Shown one piece after another: positions 9,479 to 19,151 of a stretch of 44,948 nt of DNA (positions within the stretch are counted from its first letter, which is position 1; the number at the start of each line of letters is the position of its first letter). Position numbers and translations under genes: made by a program. A model generated the notes under the pieces. That model searched no databases and was not told the origin of the DNA. It was given only the letters and a program-made list of their open reading frames with translations. The stretch spans positions 1-44,948 of the forward strand of contig JAUNTQ010000019.1 of assembly GCA_030538605.1 (NCBI GenBank). The letters are read 5' to 3'. Source of the DNA: Pseudomonadota bacterium. Lineage in GTDB: Bacteria; Pseudomonadota; Gammaproteobacteria; Burkholderiales; Burkholderiaceae_C.

Positions 9479-9728
9479 TTTTGCACAGGCGCGCTGTCTC
9501 CATGGCTGTTGGCTTTTTTTGTATGAAAGATTAGTCGTAGTAGTAGAAGGCCTGCACAAGCGGGGAAAACCTGGTTTTGTCTTTTTGAATCAAGGGCTTG
9601 CGTGGTGTTTTCGGCTGTGGGAAAGCGCCGTGGAGGTGCGGGAGGGGAAAGGGATAAAAACGCCTGTCGCGCGTCGCTTGTGGATAAGTCGATGCTTATG
9701 CCAGAACTATCCACAGGGTTGTGTGAAA
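9479..9728. other. Candidate replication origin (oriC): DnaA-trio array, AT-rich flank and DnaA boxes
   Basis: The 428-base gap 9332-9759 has no credible gene. It holds an AT-rich run GGCTTTTTTTGTATGAAAGA (9511-9530), then triplets TAG-TCG-TAG-TAG-TAG (9532-9546), then the GC-rich AAGGCC. To the right are DnaA-box-like sites: a perfect TGTGGATAA (9679-9687), CTATCCACA with one mismatch (9707-9715), TGTGGGAAA with two (9616-9624) and TGTGTGAAA (9720-9728). TTTTGCACA (9479-9487) matches the relaxed TTWTNCACA. Box, GC-rich spacer, TAG triplets and AT-rich DNA in this order is the layout of bacterial basal unwinding regions. The site is about 24 kb from the parS cluster. No dnaA gene is nearby, so a relic or a regulatory site remains possible. 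Confidence 0.6.
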
Positions 9729-9759
9729 CTTCGGGACATGCGATGGGAGGTAAGTCTTG

Positions 9760-9969
9760 TCATTTTTCGATGACCCACTGGATCACGCTCTTGGCCAGAA
9801 AGCCGAGCATGCCGAAGGCCAGCGCCAGAAACAGGATGAAGGTGCCGAACTTGCCCGCTTTCGACTCCCAGGCCAGGTGGGCGATGATGAACACCATGTA
9901 GAGCATGAACGCGCCCACACCCACGGTGAGGCCAAACCAGGCGATCTGCTCTTCTGAAAAACCAAACAT
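9760..9969 (-). CDS. DUF2788 small membrane protein
   Basis: This 69-residue protein starts MFGFSEEQIAWFGLTVGVG and has two hydrophobic helices (about residues 11-32 and 42-62) joined by a short basic loop ESKAGKFG. Sequence and size match the DUF2788 family of small inner-membrane proteins found in beta- and gamma-proteobacteria. The function is unknown. It is encoded 37 bases downstream of the DUF2189 gene and could be cotranscribed with it. Its 3' end borders the candidate origin region. Confidence 0.85.
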   Translation of the reverse strand: MFGFSEEQIAWFGLTVGVGAFMLYMVFIIAHLAWESKAGKFGTFILFLALAFGMLGFLAKSVIQWVIEK

Positions 9970-10006
9970 CTCGAATGCTCCAGCACCGCGTGGCGGCGCT
10001 CAGGGA

Positions 10007-10873
10007 TCAGGCGGTGCCTTCGGGCGGCAGCCGCTCGGGCAGCGTGCTGGCGTCGACCAGCGCGCGGTAGGCGTGCCAGCTGGCATGGCCCAGCCAGGGG
10101 ACGATGAGCACCAGGCCCAGCAGCAGCGTGGCCATGCCCAGCAGCGTCAGCCCCATCAGCAGGCTGGCCCACAGCGCCATGGTGGCCGGGTGGCGCAGCA
10201 CGGTTTGCCAGCTGGTGAGCACGGCCTGCAGCACGTCCACGCGGCGGTCGAGCAAAAGCGGCATGCTCACCACGCTGGAGGCAAACAGCGGCGCAGCCAT
10301 GAGCGCGCCAACGGTGAGCCACAGCTCGAACAGGTAGCCGCCGCGCGCCAGCACCACGTGCTGAATGAAGTCGGCCGGTGTGTGCACGGGCTGCGGCGCG
10401 AGCAGGGTGATGAGCGCAGCAGACGTGAGCACCCAGCCGGTGCCCGCGAGCGAAAGCAGCAGGCCGAAGCGCACCAGGCTCCAGTAGCCGCCATGCGCGG
10501 CAAAGCGCGAGTATTGCCAGCGCGTCCAGGTCTTGACGATGGTGCCCAGGCCCACAGGTTCGCCGCGCTCCAGCGCGCGGCTCATGGCGTAAAGGCTGGT
10601 GGCCAGCACGGGTGCCACCACCAGAAAGCCGGAAAAAGCCCCTGCCAACAGCCAGAAGCGGTCTTTGGCCAGCAACAGCAAAAGGCCGCCGAACAGCGCC
10701 AGCGCCAGGCCCTGCAACAGGCTCCACGGGCCGCAGCGCCACATGTCGCGCCAGCCCAGCGCCAGCCAGGTGAAGGGGGCGTTGACCGACACGTCGCGCA
10801 CCGCAGGCAGGCGCAGGGTGCCGCGCGGCGGGCGGGGCGGCAGGGGAGGAGGTGAAGGAGCGGTGTGCGGCAT
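10007..10873 (-). CDS. DUF2189 integral membrane protein
   Basis: This 288-residue protein begins with a Pro-rich cytoplasmic tail (MPHTAPSPPPLPPRPPR), followed by about six hydrophobic segments. Motifs such as WLALGWRDM and SLYAMSRALERGE are typical of DUF2189, a family of polytopic membrane proteins of unknown function. The ATG at 10873 is the first standard start; an upstream extension would need a CTG codon. It is followed closely by the DUF2788 gene, also a membrane protein. Confidence 0.82.
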   Translation of the reverse strand: MPHTAPSPPPLPPRPPRGTLRLPAVRDVSVNAPFTWLALGWRDMWRCGPWSLLQGLALALFGGLLLLLAKDRFWLLAGAFSGFLVVAPVLATSLYAMSRALERGEPVGLGTIVKTWTRWQYSRFAAHGGYWSLVRFGLLLSLAGTGWVLTSAALITLLAPQPVHTPADFIQHVVLARGGYLFELWLTVGALMAAPLFASSVVSMPLLLDRRVDVLQAVLTSWQTVLRHPATMALWASLLMGLTLLGMATLLLGLVLIVPWLGHASWHAYRALVDASTLPERLPPEGTA

Positions 10874-10947
10874 GGCGGGCAGCTTACGTGCAAACAGCCA
10901 AACAGCCAAACAGGCTCATGCCGGGGACGCAGAGGATTTATGGAGGA

Positions 10948-10970
10948 CGCGAAAGAAGCTTTCTTTCGCG
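10948..10970. terminator. Hairpin downstream of the peptidoglycan-binding lipoprotein gene
   Basis: Perfect 10-base arms CGCGAAAGAA and TTCTTTCGCG with a 3-base loop lie 24 bases beyond the stop of the minus-strand gene ending at 10994. There is no T-run, so termination is only a guess. The preceding bases GACGCAGAGG resemble the arms of the large palindrome after parB (40510). Confidence 0.4.
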
Positions 10971-10993
10971 GCTTGCCAAAGCGTCTACAGGTG

Positions 10994-11341
10994 TCAGTGC
11001 GCCAGCGCTTCCATGGTCACGGCGTCGAGGCGGCCGGTGGCGGCCAGGCCCTGGTCGCGCTGGAACTGGCGCAGCGCGGCGGCGGTGCGGGGGCCGGAGA
11101 GGCCGTCGATGACGCCCGGGTCATAGCCCTTGTCGGCCAGTGCCTGCTGCGCCTGGCGCACGGTGAGGTGCGCGGGGGCCGGGTTTTCCACCACGGCGGG
11201 TGCATCTGCGGCGGGTGCGGTGACAGGGGCGGTGTGGGCGGGTTCGGGGGCGGCTTCGGGCGCTGCCGGCTCGGATGCGCAGGCAGCCAGCAGGGCAAGG
11301 GGGGCGGCGAGAGACAGCAGACGGGACAAACGGGTTTGCAT
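10994..11341 (-). CDS. Peptidoglycan-binding lipoprotein
   Basis: This 115-residue protein starts MQTRLSRLLSLAAPLALLAA, a signal peptide ending in a lipobox (LLAAC), so it should be a lipoprotein. An Ala/Pro-rich spacer (about 45-76) leads to one peptidoglycan-binding type 1 domain (about 77-114) with LTVRQAQQALADKGYDPGVI and GPRTAAALRQFQRDQGL. It probably tethers a membrane to the cell wall; there is no catalytic domain. AGGAG lies 7 bases before the ATG. The domain resembles the C-terminus of the large repeat protein at 42143. Confidence 0.85.
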   Translation of the reverse strand: MQTRLSRLLSLAAPLALLAACASEPAAPEAAPEPAHTAPVTAPAADAPAVVENPAPAHLTVRQAQQALADKGYDPGVIDGLSGPRTAAALRQFQRDQGLAATGRLDAVTMEALAH

Positions 11342-11469
11342 GGTGTTCTCCTTTGGGTATGCAAGACAAACAGGCATGGCGCGCCGGGTGCAGGGGCGCG
11401 CCACGCGAATTGACCTTAACAGCTTCCCGTGATGCTTCGCCGTGGGAGGCGGTGCCGCGCCGATGAGGC

Positions 11470-11502
11470 AAAAAAAAAGCCACCCGCGGCGAGGCGGGTG
11501 GC
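11470..11502 (-). terminator. Rho-independent terminator of the Spy-like gene
   Basis: On the minus strand a 9-base perfect stem, GCCACCCGC with GCGGGTGGC and a 6-base loop, is followed by nine T residues (A-run 11470-11478 on the plus strand). It starts about 25 bases past the stop of the gene ending at 11527. Confidence 0.9.
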
Positions 11503-11526
11503 GCAGGGGATGAAGGCCGATGCGGG

Positions 11527-12057
11527 TCAGCGCGGGCCGTGGCCGCCGCGCCCGTGGCCGCGCTTGCCTTCGCCGTGCGAAGCGCGCATGGCGCGGGCGT
11601 CGAAGGTTTTTTGCTGCTCGGGCGTCAGCTGGGCGTAGAAGGCCTTGGTGGCGTTGCCGCGCGCGGTCATCTGCGCGGCGCGCTCGGCGTGCAGGGCTTG
11701 CATGCGGTCGATGCGCTCGGGGGTGGTGAGCTTTTCAAAGTCGCCGCGCGATGGGCGCTCGCCGCGTGGCTGCGGTTGCATGGCAGCGGCGAAGCTGTTC
11801 CAGGCGCTTTCCTGCGCGGGGGTGATGTGCAGCTGGGCTTTCAGCTCGGTCATGCGCTGGGCCTGGCGTTCGGCCATGCGTTGCTGCCGCTGGGCGGGGT
11901 CCTGGCGGGCGCCGCGCTCGGACGCGGGGCGGGCTTTGGCTTCGCCAGCGGCAGGGGTGCCTTGCGGCGCGGGGGCCGGGGTGCTTTGCGCGCTGGCAAA
12001 GCCGGCGGCGGCGGCGAGGAGGGCGGCGGCGATGGCTTGCTTGCGGGTGATCGTCAT
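11527..12057 (-). CDS. Spy/CpxP-like periplasmic protein (LTxxQ repeats)
   Basis: This 176-residue secreted protein has a signal peptide (MTITRKQAIAAALLAAAAGF, likely cut after ASA). It has two family motifs: ITPAQESAWNSF and LTPEQQKTFDAR, the latter the classical LTxxQ motif of the Spy/CpxP family. These are helical periplasmic chaperones or stress and metal-response proteins. The C-terminus is rich in Gly, His and Arg (KRGHGRGGHGPR), which could bind metal, and the gene sits next to the copper genes; a role in copper stress is inference. AAGGA precedes the ATG, and a good terminator follows. Confidence 0.85.
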   Translation of the reverse strand: MTITRKQAIAAALLAAAAGFASAQSTPAPAPQGTPAAGEAKARPASERGARQDPAQRQQRMAERQAQRMTELKAQLHITPAQESAWNSFAAAMQPQPRGERPSRGDFEKLTTPERIDRMQALHAERAAQMTARGNATKAFYAQLTPEQQKTFDARAMRASHGEGKRGHGRGGHGPR

Positions 12058-12204
12058 GGGGAGTGTCCTTTCGTGACGTATGGCCTTGCGGCGGGAGGGC
12101 TTGGCCGACGCTGTTGCATCGGCTTGCAGGCAAGTGTGTGCGCCCGATGTATCGGGGGCATCGTCGCTGTGTAAAGCTGGGTGAAGCCGGGGGCGCAGGG
12201 TGTT

Positions 12205-12612
12205 TCAGTGGCCGGCCAGGTCGTCGAGGATGGGGCAGTCCGGCCGCTGGTCGCCATGGCAGTGCTGCAGCAGGTTTTGCAGCGTGGCGCGCATGTCCTG
12301 CAAGGCGGCGATGCGTTGCTCAAGATCGGCCAGATGTGCGTTGGCGATGCGCTTGACGTCGGCGCTGGCGCGCTGGCGGTCGTGCCACAGGCCCACCAGT
12401 CCGCCGATTTCGGCCATCGAAAAGCCGAGCGCGCGGGCACGCTGGATGAAGCGCAGGGTGTGCACATCGGCGGGGGTGTACTGGCGGTAGCCGGCTTCGG
12501 TGCGGGCCACGGGGCGCAGCAGGCCGAGCGATTCATAGTGCCGCACCATCTTGGCCGACAGGCCCGAGGCGCGCGCGGCCTGGCCGATGGCGACGGGGCC
12601 GCTGCCGCTCAT
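12205..12612 (-). CDS. cueR: Cu(I)-responsive MerR-type regulator CueR
   Basis: This MerR-family activator (135 residues) senses cytoplasmic Cu(I) and twists promoters with long spacers. The N-terminal HTH reads AIGQAARASGLSAKMVRHYE. A dimerisation helix follows, then the metal loop Cys118-HGDQRPD-Cys126: two cysteines with seven residues between, as in CueR (Cys112 and Cys120 in E. coli). The start codon overlaps the copZ stop (ATGA), so the two are translationally coupled. The likely targets are the two promoters in the copZ-copA gap. Confidence 0.93.
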   Translation of the reverse strand: MSGSGPVAIGQAARASGLSAKMVRHYESLGLLRPVARTEAGYRQYTPADVHTLRFIQRARALGFSMAEIGGLVGLWHDRQRASADVKRIANAHLADLEQRIAALQDMRATLQNLLQHCHGDQRPDCPILDDLAGH

Positions 12613-12803
12613 TCGACGGCGTAGCCTTCTTCTCGGATGGCGGCGGCGATGGCTTCGCGCGGCTGGGTGGAGTCGACCTCGACCAGGTGGGCGGCGCGGT
12701 CGATCCTGACCTGCGCGCCGCCGTCGATCTGCTGGATGGCGCGGGTGACGGCGGCTTCGCAGTGGCCGCAGGTCATGCCGGTGACGGTGAAGGTGTGCTG
12801 CAT
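12609..12803 (-). CDS. copZ: Copper chaperone CopZ (HMA domain)
   Basis: This 64-residue protein is a single heavy-metal-associated domain. It carries the Cu(I)-binding motif MTCGHC (Cys12 and Cys15) and should hand Cu(I) to the P-type ATPase encoded divergently. It has a clear AGGAG ribosome binding site, overlaps cueR by 4 bases at its 3' end, and lies behind a CueR-type promoter. Confidence 0.93.
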   Translation of the reverse strand: MQHTFTVTGMTCGHCEAAVTRAIQQIDGGAQVRIDRAAHLVEVDSTQPREAIAAAIREEGYAVE

Positions 12804-12839
12804 GGGGTGCTCCTGTGAATGACGGGGTGGAAAGCCGCC

Positions 12840-12870
12840 ATGATGAAGCTTGCCACGGTGGGCATGTCAA
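12840..12870 (-). promoter_or_regulatory. CueR-type promoter for copZ-cueR
   Basis: Read leftward: -35 TTGACA (12870-12865), a 19-base spacer containing the dyad TGCC-CACCGT-GGCA, and -10 CATCAT (12845-12840). The long spacer and central dyad are hallmarks of MerR-family promoters. It closely resembles the copA promoter facing it. Confidence 0.8.
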
Positions 12871-12888
12871 GCACCCCAGTGGTGGCGC

Positions 12889-12919
12889 TTGACATTGCCA
12901 CCATGGGAGGCTTCACACT
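12889..12919 (+). promoter_or_regulatory. CueR-type promoter for copA
   Basis: -35 TTGACA (12889-12894), a 19-base spacer with GCCACCATGGGAGGC, and a weak -10 CACACT (12914-12919). Transcription should start about 6-7 bases later, that is at or beside the copA ATG at 12926, which predicts a leaderless mRNA. Confidence 0.78.
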
Positions 12920-12925
12920 GCGGTC

Positions 12926-15256
<2,331 letters not shown>

Positions 15257-15268
<12 letters not shown>

Positions 15269-15354
15269 GCTGCTTGCGTAGGATATAAAACATTTTTAGA
15301 TATATTTACATGCGAAAATGAATTAAAACGTACGCAAGCAGCTCACTTTTTATT
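15257..15354. repeat. AT-rich long-hairpin element, copy 2 (copA / hemerythrin gap)
   Basis: Perfect 24-base arms span 15257-15280 and 15331-15354, with core GTGAGCTGCTTGCGTA and an AT-rich 50-base loop. The TGA of copA (15266-15268) is part of the left arm, so the element overlaps the coding end. Confidence 0.92.
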
Positions 15355-15468
15355 GAATGCAGCACTTGCCTGCGCAGCCCCATGCCCCCCGCCCGAACTT
15401 GACGCAAGTCATGCCACGGCCACAGTCCGCGCACTAAACTGGGCCACCCACAAGGAGAGAGCATTGCC

Positions 15469-16056
15469 ATGAAACACCGCAGTCTGGAAATCATCCGCGA
15501 CGAACATTCGTCCCTCGCCGCCATGCTGCAATCCATGCGCATGCTGGTTGATCGCGGCCCGCGCGACGACCCGAAGAACTTCTTCGACGTGCTGCGCGCC
15601 ATGCTGTTCTACATCGACGAATTCCCCGAGCGCCTGCACCACCCCAAGGAAACCGAGCTGCTCTTTCCCCGCGTGCTGGCCGCCGCGCCCGACGAAGTGG
15701 GCACCGCCATCGCCCGCCTCGACCGCGACCACGCCTACACCGAACACGCCGTGCGCGAGATCCAGCACCTGCTGCTGGGCTGGGAGCTGCTGGGCGAGTC
15801 GCGCCGGCAGAGCTTTGTGGACGCCTTCAACAAATACGTCAACCTGTACTTGGCGCACATGCAGCTCGAAGAAAAAGAAGTGCTGCCCGCCGCCGAAAAA
15901 CACCTGACCGACGCCGACTGGCAGGCGCTGGACGCCGCGTTCGAGAAAAACTGCGACCCCCTCACCGGCAAATACAAACCCGAGCCGCTGTACGACCAGC
16001 TCTTCACCCGCATCGTGCAAAACGCGCCCGCGCCCATCGGGCTGGGCGGGGGCTGA
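15469..16056 (+). CDS. Hemerythrin HHE-domain protein
   Basis: This 195-residue cytoplasmic protein is predicted to be all-helical. Candidate di-iron ligands are spread as in hemerythrin-like HHE domains: IIRDEHSSL (His14), RLHHPKETELLFP, DRDHAYTEHAV and YLAHMQLEEKEVLP. Such proteins bind di-iron and are linked to oxygen, nitric oxide or iron stress; the role here is not shown. AAGGAG lies 11 bases before the ATG, and a good terminator follows. It sits between the copper and formaldehyde modules and shares no obvious operator with either. Confidence 0.88.
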   Translation: MKHRSLEIIRDEHSSLAAMLQSMRMLVDRGPRDDPKNFFDVLRAMLFYIDEFPERLHHPKETELLFPRVLAAAPDEVGTAIARLDRDHAYTEHAVREIQHLLLGWELLGESRRQSFVDAFNKYVNLYLAHMQLEEKEVLPAAEKHLTDADWQALDAAFEKNCDPLTGKYKPEPLYDQLFTRIVQNAPAPIGLGGG

Positions 16057-16081
16057 CGAGCTGCTGATTGCTTTGCGATGG

Positions 16082-16106
16082 AAGGCCGCCTTGCGCGGCC
16101 TTTTTT
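16082..16106 (+). terminator. Rho-independent terminator after the hemerythrin gene
   Basis: The stem AAGGCCGC / GCGGCCTT with loop CTTGC is followed by a run of T, about 25 bases after the stop codon. Confidence 0.9.
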
Positions 16107-16130
16107 ACGGCTGTGAAGGCGTCACCCCCT

Positions 16131-16215
16131 CGTAGGCTGGGTAGAGCGCCAGCGAAACCCGGCAAGCCGGCTCGCGAGAGCGCTGGGTTTCGCTGCGCTC
16201 TACCCAGCCTGCGAA
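16131..16215. repeat. GTAGGCTGGGTAGAGC dispersed palindrome, copy 1
   Basis: The outer arms GTAGGCTGGGTAGAGCG and CGCTCTACCCAGCCTGCG pair, and AGCGAAACCC pairs with GGGTTTCGCT inside. Other copies lie at 37585-37667 and 41527-41620 (right half damaged). It lies between the hemerythrin terminator and the frmR operator. Confidence 0.85.
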
Positions 16216-16262
16216 GGTGTGTGCGTGCAAGAAATTGAACCCCGCCAGCCGATCGTTTATAA

Positions 16263-16276
16263 ACTACCCCTGAGTA
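16263..16276. promoter_or_regulatory. Probable FrmR operator
   Basis: ACTACCCCTGAGTA (complement TACTCAGGGGTAGT) is an inverted half-site pair around a run of G, as in operators of the RcnR/FrmR/CsoR family (TACT-Gn-AGTA). It lies 7 bases before the frmR start codon, so bound repressor would block frmRAB expression. Confidence 0.65.
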
Positions 16277-16283
16277 TCAGACC

Positions 16284-16583
16284 ATGCCCCATTCACCCGA
16301 AGACAAGAAACGCGCCATCACCCGCCTGCGCCGCATCCGCGGCCAGGCCGAGGCGCTGGAGCGCAGCATCACGCAGGGCAGCGACTGCGGCCCCGTGTTG
16401 CAGCAGCTGGCCGCCATGCGCGGCGCGGTGAACGGGCTGATGGCCGACGTGCTGGAAGGCCATTTGCGCGAGAGCTTCGGCCATGCCGACTGCGCGATGG
16501 CCGATTTGCAAGACCCCGCGCATGCGCGCACGCACGAGGCCATTGACGAAGTGGCCTCGCTCGTGCGTTCGTATTTGAAATGA
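16284..16583 (+). CDS. frmR: Formaldehyde-responsive repressor FrmR
   Basis: This 99-residue all-helical repressor belongs to the CsoR/RcnR (DUF156) family. It has Pro2 and Cys35 (GSDCGPVLQQ), the pair crosslinked by formaldehyde in E. coli FrmR, and His60 in VLEGHLRESF. Together with frmA and fghA downstream this points to formaldehyde rather than nickel or copper sensing. It probably represses its own operon through the site at 16263. It is separated from frmA by 160 bases that hold a perfect inverted repeat. Confidence 0.9.
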   Translation: MPHSPEDKKRAITRLRRIRGQAEALERSITQGSDCGPVLQQLAAMRGAVNGLMADVLEGHLRESFGHADCAMADLQDPAHARTHEAIDEVASLVRSYLK

Positions 16584-16618
16584 ACGCTCTGACCCCCTCC
16601 CGCGCGGCAAATCAGGCA

Positions 16619-17856
<1,238 letters not shown>

Positions 17857-17865
17857 AGCAGTCGC

Positions 17866-17887
17866 AGGGTGGGTGCTTGCACCCACG
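17866..17887. repeat. Small dispersed palindrome GTGGGTGCTTGCACCCAC, copy 2
   Basis: The inverse-orientation copy of the sequence at 4719-4740, located 10 bases after the frmA stop and before fghA. Confidence 0.7.
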
Positions 17888-17944
17888 TGAACGCTGCGGG
17901 CCGCATCAACCGCTACGTTTCTATCCAAACAACCGGAGTCCACC

Positions 17945-18778
17945 ATGCAACGCACCGAACACCACGCCAGCTTTGGCGGGCGCCAGGAGGTCTGGCAACA
18001 CGACAGCAGCAGCACGGGCACGCCGATGAAAGTGGGCGTGTACCTGCCGCCGGCGGCGCTGGCGGGCGAGAAGTGCCCGGTGCTGTATTGGCTCTCGGGC
18101 CTGACGTGTACCGAGCAGAACTTCATCACCAAGGCCGGGGCGCAGGCTTTTGCGGCGCAGCACGGGCTGATCGTCGTCGCGCCTGACACCAGCCCGCGTG
18201 GCGAAGGGGTGCCCAATGACGATGCCTACGACCTGGGGCAGGGTGCGGGCTTTTACTTGAACGCCACGCAGCAGCCCTGGGCGAAAAACTTTCGCATGGA
18301 AGACTATGTGGTGCATGAGCTGCCCGCGCTGATCGAGCAGCACTTTCCCGCCACGCAGGCGCGCGGCATCAGCGGCCACAGCATGGGCGGGCATGGGGCG
18401 CTGACGCTGGCGCTGCGGCACCCGGGGCGCTACAAGAGCGTGAGCGCGTTCAGCCCCATCGTGGCGCCTTCGCAGGTGGCTTGGGGGCAGAAGGCGTTGC
18501 GGGCTTATCTGGGTGACGACGAGGCGGCCTGGGCTGCGCACGATGCGGTGGCGCTGGTGGCCACGGCCAGCGAGCGGCTGCCGCTGCTGGTTGACCAGGG
18601 CGAGGCGGATGAGTTTCTGGCCGAGCACCTGCGGCCCGAGCTGCTGCAGGCGGCGTGCGATCAGGCCGGCCACCCGCTGACGCTGCGCTTGCAGCCGGGG
18701 TATGACCACAGCTATTACTTTGTGGCCAGCTTCATGGGCGACCATGTGGCGCACCACGCGCGGGCGCTGCGCGGCTGA
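17945..18778 (+). CDS. fghA: S-formylglutathione hydrolase
   Basis: This serine esterase (277 residues, alpha/beta hydrolase fold) splits S-formylglutathione into formate and glutathione, completing glutathione-dependent formaldehyde detoxification. The catalytic serine is Ser146 in GHSMGG. The likely Asp is 222 in DQGEADEFL and the His is 255 in GYDHSYYF. The conserved stretch YWLSGLTCTEQNF is also present. GGAG lies just upstream of the ATG. Equivalent names are frmB and yeiG. Confidence 0.95.
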   Translation: MQRTEHHASFGGRQEVWQHDSSSTGTPMKVGVYLPPAALAGEKCPVLYWLSGLTCTEQNFITKAGAQAFAAQHGLIVVAPDTSPRGEGVPNDDAYDLGQGAGFYLNATQQPWAKNFRMEDYVVHELPALIEQHFPATQARGISGHSMGGHGALTLALRHPGRYKSVSAFSPIVAPSQVAWGQKALRAYLGDDEAAWAAHDAVALVATASERLPLLVDQGEADEFLAEHLRPELLQAACDQAGHPLTLRLQPGYDHSYYFVASFMGDHVAHHARALRG

Positions 18779-18865
18779 GTCTCTGAAAGCAGCCGTTGAA
18801 CGGGCAAGCGTTCGACGGCAAGAAGGCATGCGGCTGAACCCAAAAAATCAGACGTTTCTTGGCGC

Positions 18866-18956
18866 CTCTTTCGCTGGGGAGGGTTGGGGCCAGCCATGGT
18901 GGAGGCGCGCAGGTGCTCAGCCCCCATCCCGGCCTTCCTCCCTGCGAGGGAAGGGG
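18866..18956. repeat. Diverged GC-rich palindrome related to the copA insert
   Basis: The blocks TCGCTGGGGAGGGTTGGGG and CTCAGCCCCCATCCC...GAGGGAAGG keep the order seen at 14788 and 44812 but with many changes. It occupies part of the gene-free stretch 18779-19151; the rest of that stretch holds only the Fur-like site and promoter of the receptor gene. Confidence 0.6.
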
Positions 18957-19071
18957 CCAACAGCCGAAGCGTCCGTCGGTTGATGGATGGGATAGGCCAT
19001 GGCCCTTGACGCCACGCAAGGTGCGGCGCCGGGGGCAGGGGCGCGAGTCAAGCGGCCTGGAATCTAATGTA

Positions 19072-19103
19072 ATAGTAATACGAATCATTCTTGTTGCTAT
19101 ACT
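19072..19103 (+). promoter_or_regulatory. Fur-like site and promoter of the heme locus
   Basis: AATAGTAATACGAATCATTC is AT-rich in a GC-rich genome and resembles beta-proteobacterial Fur boxes. A -10-like TATACT lies at 19098-19103. The position about 50 bases before the receptor start and the iron/heme genes behind it support iron-dependent repression by Fur. No clear -35 was found. Confidence 0.6.
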
Positions 19104-19151
19104 CAAATGCATTGAGAAGCCTTCTTGGCCGCTCCCGCTTTGTTTTCATTC

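Noticed and set aside
9519-9773. Small plus-strand open frames in the candidate origin region
   Set aside because: No ribosome binding sites, no family resemblance, and they run through DnaA boxes and triplets.
18960-19151. Cobalamin riboswitch before the TonB receptor
   Set aside because: No B12-box-like sequence was seen. The downstream genes are for heme, and a Fur-like site explains the regulation better.
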